Origin: Diplolepis rosae
Taxonomy: Eukaryota > Arthropoda > Insecta > Hymenoptera > Diplolepididae
Direction: 5' to 3'
DNA length: 64,000 nt
NCBI GenBank assembly: GCA_030998225.1
Contig: JAPYXD010000608.1
Coordinates: forward strand, 8,090,501-8,154,500
The position numbers were made by a program, and so were the translations under genes. The notes beneath the pieces were generated by a model, which was given only the letters and a program-made list of their open reading frames with translations, had not been told where the DNA came from and made no database searches. Below, one piece after another: positions 11,912 to 22,831 of the stretch. Within the stretch, counting starts at the first letter, position 1; every line of letters starts with the position of its first letter.

Positions 11912-12960
11912 ACATTCTCATCATGAATGAGAAGGTATTGGTTTTATGTCTGAGTCAGAAAAAAAGTGTTTTTACGAAAGTGTCTGTCTGTCTGTCTGTA
12001 GTAGGTCGTGTGCGGCATAACTCTCGATAGAATTATCAGATTCAATTGAGCTTTGTTACACTTTATCGGAGCCGAAAAAGTAAGGACAAGTTCGTTAACC
12101 AGCCACATCCAATCAAAATTGAGGGGTTGAGCATTACCTTAGTGTTTTTGAAAATAATTTTTTGATTAAATCAAAATTAGAAATGTTACAGCATATTCAA
12201 ATTCGAAAAAAGTCAATATCAAAATTCCATTTTCCAGTTAAATTATCCGAGATACGAAAAAACGTTATGATACAATATTATTTTCTACATAAAGTCCTAC
12301 AAATTTGAATTGTAAAATTTTTTCATAAGATGCATATTTTACTTTTTAATTCCAAAAAAAAATATTGAAAATCCAAAATTCAATTTTTTAACAATAATAT
12401 TTGAAATACGAAAAAAACGTAAGAATACAAAGTTTGTTGTTTCAAAAAGATCTACAAATTTTATCTCACACAGTTTTTGATAAAACATATATTTTTCGTT
12501 TCAATTCCAAAAAATACGATTAAAATTCAAAAATTCCATTTTTTAGACAAAATATGTGAGATACAAAAAAACGTTTAGATGGGAAATTGTTTGCCTAAAT
12601 GAGGTCTACAAATTCCATGATGAGAATGTGTTCCTTAAGGCTGATAGAGCCTTGAGTAAATTCAATTTCCTGTTTCACTTAAATTCAAAAGGAAATTGAG
12701 TGACTTTGAGAAAATGTGTAATTCACATCATCTGTAATATTATTATAAAATTGGTTTGAGCTTCAGTATCAAATTATAATAAATAAACTTGAATGTATGT
12801 GAAGAGCACAAGAACGAGCGCGAGGTCCAGAAAGAACGGAGCCCGAAGCGCGACGATCAAATCGTGCGCCCTAGGTGCGCTCAAACTTGCGAGCGAAGCG
12901 AGCTGCGCGCGATGAGAATGTGCCCGCGAAGCGGGCAGATTTTTTCAGCTGCCGAAGTAG
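11912..12960. repeat. Copy 4, most complete copy of the CTCATCAT / 155-bp-unit repeat family
   Basis: It opens ACATTCTCATCATG, followed by GTCTGTCTGTCTGT, TAACTCTCGATAG and TTCGTTAACCAGCC. Three diverged tandem units start near 12224, 12379 and 12534, a period of about 155 bp. The 3' module holds GATGAGAATGTG, CTTAAGGCT/AGCCTTGAG, GCGCGATGAGAATGTG and a CCCGCGAAGCGGG hairpin near 12925. No coding sequence is present. Confidence 0.7.
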
Positions 12961-12964
12961 GTTT

Positions 12965-13530
12965 ACACTGAGAGAAATTTTGGGTATTAACAACGTGTAA
13001 CTACATGGTTAATAATTAGTTCAACTACAATTTATTCTTGATTTGAGAAAATAGATCACTCATCAGTCTAGGTAGAATAATTCTTCACTGAGACAAGATA
13101 ATCTAGTCGCAGCGACCAGTCTTATGTATTAGTGTCGACTAAAAATATCGCGCTACGGAAACCGGAAATCATTTGTTACCTGCTTATTCCTACCTGCCTT
13201 TAGCGAGTCCTACGAAATTTAAAAAATCACAAATGCGCTGAACTGCATTTTCCGCCGGTCACTGCTCGCGATACAAGCACACTCACAAGCACGAAAAGAG
13301 GAAACGACTTAACTCGATTCAACGCGACCAGACACGATTTTCCCTTAATTATTAGAACAAAATCGACTGCTTGTGTCTGATCGCAGTAAATAAAGGTACC
13401 ATGACTAGAAATCACGTCACTGCAGGAAAGATTTTCGTCAAAATGACTAGTCTCCCTTGTGCCCGGGACGTTTTTATGCTGTACTAAATTTTTTCTGGTT
13501 ACTACAACTAGACACTATTGTTCTCAGTGT
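12965..13530. mobile_element. MITE with ACACTGAGA termini (copy A)
   Basis: The ends ACACTGAGAGAA and TTCTCAGTGT are inverted copies. The 566-bp interior has no gene and carries themes such as CTAGTCGCAGCGACCAG. A second element with the same termini lies at 33610-34340. The target duplication is unclear. Confidence 0.5.
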
Positions 13531-14638
13531 ATTACAAATTGATTCGATTTTTTTTGATAAAAAAAACAGTCGATTTTATAAATAAATAGATTTTTTCAAA
13601 AATTGGTACTAATTCTTTTTCTGTTTTCTGAGCTAAGTCAAAGTCAAAAGAAGATGACTACGTTAAACTCGGATTCCACCAAAACCATGGACACCATTAC
13701 ATTGCTAATGATAATAGAAAAGCTGGTACTCATGTAGGAGAGTATTAAAAAACTAAATTAGAAGAACAGGAAAAGAGCTTAGGAGATAACCCCTTTAGCA
13801 AAATACAATAACTTATTTGAAACCGAAGACGAATCTCCAAACGCTCAGTGCAATATTTTAAGTTTTCGTTTACCAAGGGATGGTGAAACTCCCGAACATT
13901 AAATAACCAACTAGTCAGAGACACTTCTCCCTCGTGTGCAAGTAAAAGATAGTCATTGACAAGCAAGAAACAGACAGGTTTTTTATAAGCTAATGAAGTT
14001 ATAACCACCACCGAAACCCTAAACCGGAAAGATTATTGTGGAGTCGAGGTTGCTAGAAATTCCCATAGAAAATTACAAAGACCTTTATCTTGCGGAGTCG
14101 GTCCAAAGTTATAATAAGAGATTCCGACAACGGTTTAACATTCCAAATTATGCTGTTTAAAACGAAAACCAAGATACAACCACTCGACGATTAGCTCCAC
14201 AAACAGAGGAAAAATCGGCTATCAAAGGTATATAAAGAATCTTAGGGACGAGGTTGGATCTCAAGTAGGCCACTAAAACCTTTAAATTCAAGCCAGGCAC
14301 AACAGAAAGCTTTGCAATCAGAATTTAGCTAAACGTCCACCCGAAAATGAATAAACAAACACCCACTTTTACAAAGCCAATAAATTTGAACCCAATAAAA
14401 TATCCATTGCTAAATAACCCACCAAACCACTCAATGCCTCTACAACATAAAATGAATTTGTTTTGTAACTTCAAATGCAAAAGGTCTGGTCACTAAAACT
14501 CGCAGTGTTATTCAAATACAAAATTGTTTCAAAGGGGCCCGTCAACAGATCGTCTACCCAATCGAGTAAACCGAAAAACCGTACTCATAATCTCTGTTAT
14601 ATCAAGAAGACTATTCCATATGAAGACTATAGCTATGA
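13531..14638 (+). other. Decayed stretch upstream of a gypsy protease remnant, probably old gag
   Basis: No long frame remains. Basic, Gln/Asn-rich short frames precede the protease remnant at 14639 on the same strand, where gag would be expected. I could not align any domain, so this is an inference from position only. Confidence 0.3.
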
Positions 14639-14890
14639 GTAGACAGTGGAGCATCCTAAAACCTCATGAAAAGTAGTGTGAACTTGAAGCTCCATCTAAG
14701 GCAAGAAGAAGAAACGGAATTCTCTATGGTAAACGATAAACATCAAACCAGAGAAACTATTATACTCACAATCCAAGATAAAGAACACACATTTTTTGTA
14801 GTCCCCGTCGATTTTTCGCTCCCAGAAGGTCGTATCATTGAGGAATCATTTAACCTAACAGGCCTTTCCATCTTGACAATGAAATTTACG
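14639..14890 (+). pseudogene. Ty3/gypsy-type retrotransposon protease remnant
   Basis: The frame from 14639 begins VDSGAS, the aspartic-protease active-site motif of retroelements, followed at once by a TAA. Then come KHQTRETIILTIQDKEHTFF and VVPVDFSLPEGRIIEESF, which match the flap-to-C-terminal pattern of gypsy protease ('VVP.DFPIP..GIIG'). It ends where a LINE tail has been inserted. This copy is unrelated in detail to the gypsy element at 28-40 kb. It is a dead remnant. Confidence 0.65.
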
Positions 14891-16500
14891 TGTTTTTATT
14901 TATTTATTTATTTTTTTTAAGGACGGGAGAAATGCTTCATGTACCTTTAAGGCGGCTCCGTGTCCCCCTGGTGTGTGGGACTCTGCTGCTTTCGCAGCCC
15001 TACCCACAAAACACCCTCCCTGTCTCTAGGCCATGAGTTCCCACCCCGGAACCGCCGTCAGGCTTTATTCCTGCTGCGGTCTGACACCCTATAGGATACC
15101 CACCCGATCTTGATGTGGGCCGCCTTGAGGAACTTCAAGGCCCTTGCCTCCTCCAAAAGCACGTATGCCTTTTTCTTTCCTCTATAGGGTGTCTTCGTGA
15201 GGGAGACCCTGAGATACATTTCCGGTTTATGCTGGAAGAAACCTCTTATAGCCTCCTCGACGTCTTCGGCTTCTACGCGTGGCTCTAGATCGGCGACCTT
15301 GAATTCGATCCGTGGGATAGCACCAATTTCCTCTTTAAAGGCGGTGTCCAGCCGCCCTTTGTCTCTTTTTGAATATTTAAGTTGAACCAGCAAGTCCTTC
15401 GAGCGCGTCTCCCTAATTCCCCGGGCTGTGGCGCCCAGTTCGTCAGGGTTGACGCGCTCCTTGAGTTCGCGCAAGATGGAAGCGCAGCTCATTCCCCCTG
15501 CTGGTTTAATGAGCACCGCTTCTTGGCGCGCACGGCGAGATTTCTCTAGCGTTCTGGCAGGTTTCTTCCTTTTAATTTTTTTGGAGGTTTTTCCTGGATG
15601 AAACCTCCACCCACTCCTCTTCTTTATTGGAGGCTTTCAGCCTCTTCTCTGCTGGTTTCTTCGACGCAGACGCCTCCGGACTCACAGTCGGCTCTCTAAG
15701 CCACTTGCGCATGTCCGGCGTGGACCACGCTGCCGGCTGTGGAAGGGTTTGGCTGCCGACGTCGACGACCTCCTTCTTCTTGAGTGGTCTTACCTCCTTC
15801 ATCTTCTGGACCATCCTGCCTCTCAGAAGATACTCGAAGGAATCGACGTAGCAGACGGTATCCTCCATGTCGCACCGCAGCGCCTTGAGCTCCTTTAGCG
15901 CCTCCTGGATGATGTCTCTGATAGGGAGGTGCATGTTCTTCTTGCTCCTGGAGAAGTTGTCCATCTTCTACAGGGCCGTCTCCAACTTATTATGAATTTT
16001 CAGCTCCCTCTCGTTTCTCTGATGGAGCCAGTCCCGGTACTGCCTATCCTGGGATCTCGAACTGATCAGGAGTTCTCCGTCACGTCCAGCTCTCCTCCGA
16101 ACATCTCCTCGTACATACTTTTATTTGAATTTAAACTCTCCATTTTATTCCCACGATTAGCTAGGAAAGTATTCGGTCCGCCTCTGCAGAGCCCCGAATG
16201 CAGGGGTAAGGCCTCAATACTCCAGGGGTTGGCCTGGTTTCCTAGATACACCGTGAAAGATACCAATCCCTGGTGCCATGCAGCCCTCGGCACGGTAGTT
16301 AACACCTTAGCTTGGGGGTTATTCCTTCGGGACCATCCCTGGAACATTTTCCTCGACTGCTTATTTAATTTTGTATACGTATTTAGCAGTAACCCTCGGT
16401 ACAGGGTCCCTATATCCGCAAAACTGTCAAAATAATCACTCTGGGAACTGAGAAAAAGGAAAGACACATTATAATTGGAAACTATCATTTCATACCAAAT
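14888..16500 (-). mobile_element. Half-LINE: R1-clade ORF1 joined directly to an R1-type 3' tail, no ORF2
   Basis: On the minus strand the order is a 5' region (about 16500-16144), ORF1 (16143-15058), then at once an untranslated tail with GTGGGTAGGGC and GAGTCCCACACACC, ending in (TAAA)n at 14920-14888. No reverse transcriptase sequence lies between ORF1 and the tail. This is the structure of an internally deleted, ORF1-only LINE that would need another element's reverse transcriptase in trans. The 5' boundary is uncertain. Confidence 0.65.
15058..16143 (-). pseudogene. R1-clade LINE ORF1 (Gag-like), frameshifted
   Basis: The start chosen is the ATG at 16143 (MESLNSNKSMYEEMFGG). After a frameshift near 16070 a helical, charged stretch follows (QYRDWLHQRNERELKIHNKL), with a stop just before 15964. 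The frame continues to 15572 and shifts again into the block ending at 15058. That last block has the R1 ORF1 pattern: ILRELKERVNPDELGAT, RGIRETR, then VSLTKTPYRG and KIGWVSYRV. The zinc-knuckle (CCHC) region that normally follows is absent because the tail is joined here. In the family this protein binds element RNA. Confidence 0.75.
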
Positions 16501-16754
16501 TTAATTAATTGAATTTTCAGCATCTGGAGGATATATCGAATATAACTCACCCTATAGTATCTCGATAAAAAATAATATGTTTTGAACTTCCATATATAAT
16601 TTATTATAGTCTAATTTATTGCGCGTGAGCCGGCTCAGCGTGCCCCTGAGAGTATGCAACCGACGCTTGACGTCCATTGTTAAAAAAAGCAATTTTGATG
16701 GGCAAAATTATCATGTATATTACGTTCCAATAAAACTTGTGAACAACAATGTTT
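16501..16754. other. Unassigned intron DNA
   Basis: AT-rich lectin intron sequence; nothing recognised. Confidence 0.4.
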
Positions 16755-16930
16755 TCTGAGTCAAAAATTTGTAAAATCAAAGAAAAGGCACTAAGGACGT
16801 CTGTCAACTCTGAGATTTCTAAACTCGACAGAAAAATTTTGTTGGAATATATTTTTTTTAAATTATAAAAATTCAAGAGTTGACAGATCTTTCATAGTGC
16901 CTTTTCTTTAATCTCACAAATTTTTGAATT
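16755..16930. repeat. Hairpin-forming inverted repeat
   Basis: AAAGAAAAGGCACT and AGTGCCTTTTCTTT, together with GACGTCTGTCAACTCTGA and TCAAGAGTTGACAGATC, form imperfect arms of about 50 bp around an 80-bp loop. It resembles a small MITE, but no target duplication was identified. Confidence 0.5.
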
Positions 16931-17462
16931 GAAATCTTATTTTGTATAAACAAAAGTTTATAGGCAAAATAATCACCATATCGATCATATGGACTGATTG
17001 ATCCATTGCATTAAATGAAGCGAAAATTTAGTTAATTTTAATATTTTCTTAGTTGATTTTACTATTTTTTAGTTAATTTTACCAGAAACAATAAGTTAAC
17101 AGTATAAGTCGAAAAAAAAAATCTTACTTACTTAACCCTTTTTAAAGAAACGATTAAAAGTAAAGCAACTTACCTGGCGAAAATTTCTGAGCAAACAGAA
17201 AAATACGAATAAGAACATTTTTTTCTTATATATACATATATACTCTCCTTGGTTCCATTTCATTTGTAACTTCCAATTCTGTCCAAAAAATTCATGCTTT
17301 TTTATTGGGTAAAAAAATTCTAAGCATTTGTAAAATAAAGAATTAGGTGAAAGAATTTTTTTGGGTTTGATTTTACTATTTAAACCGTAGCTTTATGAAA
17401 GAAGAAACATCAAATATATCAAATTATATAATGATCTAGAAATCTAATTTTATTTTTCGCAG
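16931..17462. other. End of the large lectin intron
   Basis: AT-rich, ending in the acceptor TTTTTCGCAG at 17462. Nothing else was recognised. Confidence 0.5.
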
Positions 17463-17698
17463 GCAAATTGGTATAGAGCGTCACAGTACTGTCGATATCA
17501 TGGAATGCATTTGGCCAGTATTTCTTCTCAAGAGGAGAATGATAGGTTAGAAAAACATATCAAAGATTTTGGACTGGGTCACGAACATTTCTGGACCTCT
17601 GGGACCGATCAGGGTGAAGAAGGAACTTTCTTCTGGATGGCAAATGGACGACCCATTACTTTCGAAAATTGGAACGTTGGCGAACCCAACAACTTCCG
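17463..17698 (+). CDS. C-type lectin gene, central carbohydrate-recognition exon
   Basis: The exon runs from TTTTTCGCAG to CG|GTAATTT: 236 bp, phase 0 in and phase 2 out. It encodes ANWYRASQYCRYHGMHLASI, then a helix with EENDRLEKHI. FWTSGTDQGEEGTFFWMANG and ENWNVGEPNNF follow. This is a textbook C-type lectin fold. EPN in the long loop predicts calcium-dependent binding of mannose-type sugars. Without splicing the frame would stop at a TAA right after the donor. Identity is certain; the ligand is inferred. Confidence 0.93.
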
Positions 17699-17831
17699 GT
17701 AATTTAATATACATTAGATTTCACGAATTTTTAGCAGCGCAAAAACAAGTCTTAATATTTTTATTGCCAATAAAATATTGTGATAGAAATTTCTAGATAA
17801 AATAATTCTTACTCATTTAACTTTCTTTAAG

Positions 17832-17949
17832 GTATGAAAATGGGGAGGAAGAACACTGTTTAGAATTGTGGAATAGGGATGGAAAAGGTTTGAAATGGAA
17901 TGACACTCCTTGCAGTTTTGAAACGTTCTTCGTCTGCGAAGTTCAGTGA
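17832..17949 (+). CDS. C-type lectin gene, last exon
   Basis: It follows TTTCTTTAAG. One base completes the Arg codon split by the intron (CG|G), then come 38 codons and TGA at 17947-17949. It contains HCLELWNRDGKG, then KWNDTPCSFETFFVCEV. WND supplies calcium ligands that act together with EPN of the previous exon, and the last two Cys are the conserved domain cysteines. About 154 residues are visible over three exons, so one lectin domain makes up most of the protein. ATTAAA near 17967 may be the polyadenylation signal. Confidence 0.93.
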
Positions 17950-18519
17950 AAGTGACTGAATCAAGAATTAAAGACTACGAAACAGAATCAAAGAAAAGTA
18001 GCGGATGAAACACAAATCGAAGATAGTTTCAAACAATATGACTCAGATTAAAGCAAGTTAGCATGTTGGAAAAATGTATTCGGAAATGATATATTCATCG
18101 ATACCTATTCAACCTGCTTCCTTAGTGACAGCCAGAATCTGAAATATCGATTATACCAAACAAGAATTTATTATTTTTGCATTCAACCACGTTGTAATGT
18201 TCAAACTGTAATTTAAATTTCAAATGTAAAATCTACTTAAGGTCAATCCATCTCAAATCACACAAGCCATTTGGGACAAAAATTTGTTTTGCATTAATAC
18301 TTTCAGGAATGTTTTTTTGGACTATTTTAGGAGACACGCATTTTTTTCGCTCTTGAAGTCGGGGTTTTCGAAAAATAAAATTTTTTCTTCAAGCGTACAA
18401 ACGCGGATTTTTCGTTTTCTCACAAGCAACTATTTGTGCGAACGATAATAACTTATGCAAAAATGCATAGATTTCATTGCTTTTTTTAAAATTTCTAGTC
18501 AATTGTTTAATTTACAATT

Positions 18520-20481
18520 TTTTTTTTTAATTGTCAATTAAATAAGAATTACAGTTTTTTTTTGACAATTTTTCATCACAAAGAGTAATGTATGAACAAT
18601 ATTATATGCAGTGTCAATTATCTAAAATTCGTTTTTCTCGACATATGACTTTTTGAGTTTTTACCGACATTTTTTCATTTATCTGTGGATATTCATGTAT
18701 CTTAGATACTAGCAAAAACTGTAGACTGCAAATGTGATGAAATAATCTTATCAGGAAATGGTTAAAGCTTTTAGGTCAACGATTTATAGACAATTTAAAA
18801 TATCACAGTTTTATTTTATGCTACAATTATTTATCGTCCATTCATGTTCTCTTGTTTATGCAATATAAATTTTTCCGGGGATTTTTCTGTCACTTTCTGT
18901 TTCCCAAACGTGCGTTTGCCGAATTCCTTCTAATGCACCAGTTTCGCTCAAAGCTATTTCTTTCTTGTTGCGAAATTTTTTCAGTTCTTGATCGTCTAGC
19001 AGGCAGATCTGCACGTTAGGTGTATAAGCTGGTAATGCTTTTGCAAAAATTTTAGCGTCTTGAATGCATTCCAATGGTCCTTTTCGGAGGTTATCGTTGG
19101 TCGCATAATGATTGATGAGTCCTCCGACGCACGTATGGATAAAAGAAATCCCCGGAAAAACTTATATTGCATAAACAAGCGACCATGAATGGACGATAAA
19201 TAATTGTAGCATAAAATAAAACTATGATATTTCAAATTATTCATAAATCGTTGACCTAAAAGCTTTAACTATTTCCTTATAACATTATTTCATCATATTT
19301 ACAGTCTACAGTTTTTTCTAGTATCTAAGATACATGAATATCCACAGATAAATGAAAAAATTTTGGTAAAAACTCAAAAAATCATATCTCGGGAAAAACG
19401 AATTTTAGCATATTAACACTGATATATAATATTGTTCATACATCACTCTTTGCGATACAAAATTTCAAAAGAAAAAAAATGTGTCAATGTCAAAAAAAAT
19501 TTTTTTTTTAATTGTCAATTAAATAAGAATTACAGTTTTTTTTTGACAATTTTTCATCACAAAGAGTAATGTATGAACAATATTATATGCAGTGTCAATT
19601 ATCTAAAATTCGTTTTTCTCGACATATGACTTTTTGAGTTTTTACCGACATTTTTTCATTTATCTGTGGATATTCATGTATCTTAGATACTAGCAAAAAC
19701 TGTAGACTGCAAATGTGATGAAATAATCTTATCAGGAAATGGTTAAAGCTTTTAGGTCAACGATTTATAGACAATTTAAAATATCACAGTTTTATTTTAT
19801 GCTACAATTATTTATCGTCCATTCATGTTCTCTTGTTTATGCAATATAAATTTTTCCGGGGATTTTTCTGTCACTTTCTGTTTCCCAAACGTGCGTTTGC
19901 CGAATTCCTTCTAATGCACCAGTTTCGCTCAAAGCTATTTCTTTCTTGTTGCGAAATTTTTTCAGTTCTTGATCGTCTAGCAGGCAGATCTGCACGTTAG
20001 GTGTATAAGCTGGTAATGCTTTTGCAAAAATTTTAGCGTCTTGAATGCATTCCAATGGTCCTTTTCGGAGGTTATCGTTGGTCGCATAATGATTGATGAG
20101 TCCTCCGACGCACGTATGGATAAAAGAAATCCCCGGAAAAACTTATATTGCATAAACAAGCGACCATGAATGGACGATAAATAATTGTAGCATAAAATAA
20201 AACTATGATATTTCAAATTATTCATAAATCGTTGACCTAAAAGCTTTAACTATTTCCTTATAACATTATTTCATCATATTTACAGTCTACAGTTTTTTCT
20301 AGTATCTAAGATACATGAATATCCACAGATAAATGAAAAAATTTTGGTAAAAACTCAAAAAATCATATCTCGGGAAAAACGAATTTTAGCATATTAACAC
20401 TGATATATAATATTGTTCATACATCACTCTTTGCGATACAAAATTTCAAAAGAAAAAAAATGTGTCAATGTCAAAAAAAAT
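18520..20481. repeat. Exact 981-bp tandem duplication inside the foldback element
   Basis: Copies about 18520-19500 and 19501-20481 agree base for base in every stretch compared; for example the frames at 18856-19074 and 19837-20055 are identical and 981 bp apart. Each unit has inverted arms (AGCTTTTAGGTCAACGATTT ... GTTGACCTAAAAGCTTTAAC) around a ~260-bp unique centre. Confidence 0.85.
18856..19170 (-). other. Open, coding-like centre of the foldback unit (first of two identical copies)
   Basis: On the minus strand about 90 codons are open with no ATG at the left end. Blocks include GGLINHYATNDNLRKGPLE, CIQDAKIFAKALPAYTPNVQ and IRQTHVWETESDRK. The composition is balanced and protein-like, unlike the AT-rich arms around it. 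I do not recognise the family. It may be a host or element gene fragment trapped between the arms. The second copy is at 19837-20151. Confidence 0.35.
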
Positions 20482-20841
20482 TTTTTTTTTAAATTGTAAT
20501 TTTTACTCAATTAAAAATTAAAAATGAATGTACCAAAAAACATTTTTTTTCTCCTATGTGTTTTGTAAATTGAACAATTACCTAGAAATTTAAAAAAAGA
20601 AGCTCTGAAATCCATGCACTTCTGCAAAAGTTACTATCGTTCGCACAAATAGTTGCTTGTGAGAAGACGAAAAATCCGCGTTTATACGCTTGAAGAAAAA
20701 ATTAAATTATCCGAAAACCCCAACGTCAAGATCGAAAAAATACATGTCTCCTGAAATAGTCCAAAGAACCATTCCTGAAAATATTAGCAGAAAATTTTTT
20801 TGACCATGACGGCCCATGTGATTTGAAATGAATTGACCCTT

Positions 20842-22362
20842 CATTATTGTTAACGCTAATTTTACTGTAGTAATGGTTTGACTGTTATGTCAAATTTCGT
20901 TTTTCAAATTTGATTAATCTCTAACACTTGTCATAAGAATCTAACATTTACATTCACAACTAATTGTGACATAATTTATAGTTTTGTACATTAGTATTTT
21001 CTACTGTAAATGCATGTACAGCGATTTAGGACAGACTTTCTTATTTCCGGTTCACATTTCACTCTTTAAAGACATCCTGTCAACTGTAAATCGAACACAG
21101 GGTTTATTGAGGACATTAATTTCTACCACAAAAAGAAGAACTATTATAGGTATAATTAATCCGTCCAGTACCAGATGTAATTACATGGCCGCCTTTAAGA
21201 TAGCGACAGTAGTTAGGTAGTTAGCTAATTATCACGTTTTGCACTTTCGTTCTTTTATATACTTCCAACCTTTTCTCTGGTGCAACGAAATTTTCCTCAG
21301 TTTCTTGATAAAGTCAAGTGATGTTGAAATATTGAGGTGTCAAGGATGTATTGTTTCACTTCGAAGACCTAAGCCGTGAAAACCATTGCTTTGTGCAATA
21401 GTCTTTGAAAACATGAACGTATATCTATCCCTCAGATAATTATATAAATTATCGAAATGTACAATAATATTTCTTTGCTTACGTATAAAAATATATGTAG
21501 AAATATGAAATATTTTCTGAATCAAAATAGATAGATTTAATTGCGATTCTTTGTAAATTCCTTAAATGTGTAATTCTTCACATAAAATACCTGAAATAAA
21601 ACGAAATGTAAAAAAATTAGAGTGTCTAATAAATGTTAACATTTATGTTAAAAAATAAGCTAGTAAATAAGCATAACTTTTTAATTAAATTTCATTTTAT
21701 GACTATCTTTAAGAGATAAGAATGATGAGACAGACTGATCAAATTCCTTTTCAAATACAGTTTTAAAAATCAATGAAGTTGTTACGCCAAAACGCAACCG
21801 ACTTTCTGATCTAAACGGTTCCTCTTTTTGAAGATCCTAAGACCCCAGCGAGGGTGTCGATTGGTTCAGCTTAGTGATTTGGGTCTCTGAAAGCAGTTTT
21901 CTCCGTTGAATTTTGTTATGAAAGCTGAAGATGGCCTCAAAAAGTTCAATTATATCAAGACAGATGCAATGATGCTTACGTATCTGACGAAACATATAGT
22001 GGTGCGATTGTATGAAATAATTTTTGGTGATGAAATGTGTAAAAGATATTTTACCGTCTCAATTTTAATTTCTATTTATTTTAGTTTTGAAATAGCAATT
22101 TTTCAAAGGTTTGAAATATTTAACACGACTTAAGCCCTTTTTAATTGTGAAATATATTGTCACAAAAATTCAATGAATGTGTTTGGTGTTAACCTTTGAG
22201 AGAAAATTATAGTATAAAATTTCGTTTATTTTTTATGTTATTCTATCAATTTTTGATTTAAAAGACTTCTGAAAAATGTTTTGTACCACATTTATTTTTT
22301 ATAGTCAACAACGAGGAATACTGATATCATTTTTCAGTTATTTTCTCGACACTAGCATGGAA
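20842..22362. other. Unassigned DNA
   Basis: AT-rich, with no recognised gene or repeat. The only longer frames (20984-21220, 21906-22133) have no known motif and are probably chance. Confidence 0.35.
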
Positions 22363-22587
22363 AATGGCGGCTTTCGTGGCCTGTTGGGCATTGAGAAAAT
22401 GGCATTGTGCAGCAAACTGTGCTGTAGTGATGGGACATCGATGTCAAAACATCGAAAACATCGATGTTTTGCTTTCGATTATCGATGTTTTTAATATCGA
22501 TATTGCCTTATCGATGTCGATGTGTAAATATCGATATAAAGTTTCGATGTCGATATTTTTTAGATGTTTTTAGGGTACTTTTTACCC

Positions 22588-22706
22588 CTCCTGTTTGCTA
22601 GCGAGCTGCAGAACTTGATTGGTCAATTCCATTAGAGATATTGATTTTTCGTCGGAAACCGTCGGAAAGAACCAATCAAGTTCTGCCGCTCGCCAGCAAA
22701 CAGAAG
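22588..22706. repeat. ~45-bp-arm hairpin inside the hAT element
   Basis: CTGTTTGCTAGCGAGCTGCAG with AACTTGATTGGT pairs with ACCAATCAAGTTCTGC, CGCTCGCCAGCAAACAG. A loop of about 40 bp separates the arms. Confidence 0.7.
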
Positions 22707-22789
22707 GTGAAATTACAGTTTTTTTATAGATCACGTTTTCCACGATTTCGCAATATCGCATTATATACAGGAAATCCTTTGCCTTGCAG

Positions 22790-22831
22790 TGGTTTTCGGT
22801 ATTCAATTTATGCGAACTGTGACGATTAAAG
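22790..22831 (+). CDS. Candidate exon of unknown gene inside the hAT element
   Basis: Between TTTGCCTTGCAG and AAAG|GTAAGC lies a 42-bp segment reading VFGIQFMRTVTIK, phase 2 in and phase 1 out. It joins in phase to the candidate exon at 23503. The same frame is open further upstream to about 22720 with a hydrophobic stretch (EILCLAVVFGIQF), so the exon could be longer and encode a membrane segment. I do not recognise the protein. It rests on splice signals and phase alone. Confidence 0.3.

Larger units (their letters stand above)
18241..20838. mobile_element. Foldback element with ~280-bp TIRs and an internal tandem duplication
   Basis: The ends GGTCAATCCATCTCAAATCA and the inverted GTGATTTGAAATGAATTGACC belong to imperfect inverted repeats about 280 bp long. 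Both arms share GGACTATTTTAGGAGACA-like and CAAGCAACTATTTGTGCGAA blocks. The interior is two exact 981-bp direct copies, each itself a palindrome. No transposase is seen. The target duplication is not clear. Confidence 0.75.

Noticed and set aside
22364..22573. A gene starting MAAFVACWALRKW interrupted by the hAT
   Set aside because: Removing the hAT leaves only 24 codons before a stop, with no convincing downstream exon.
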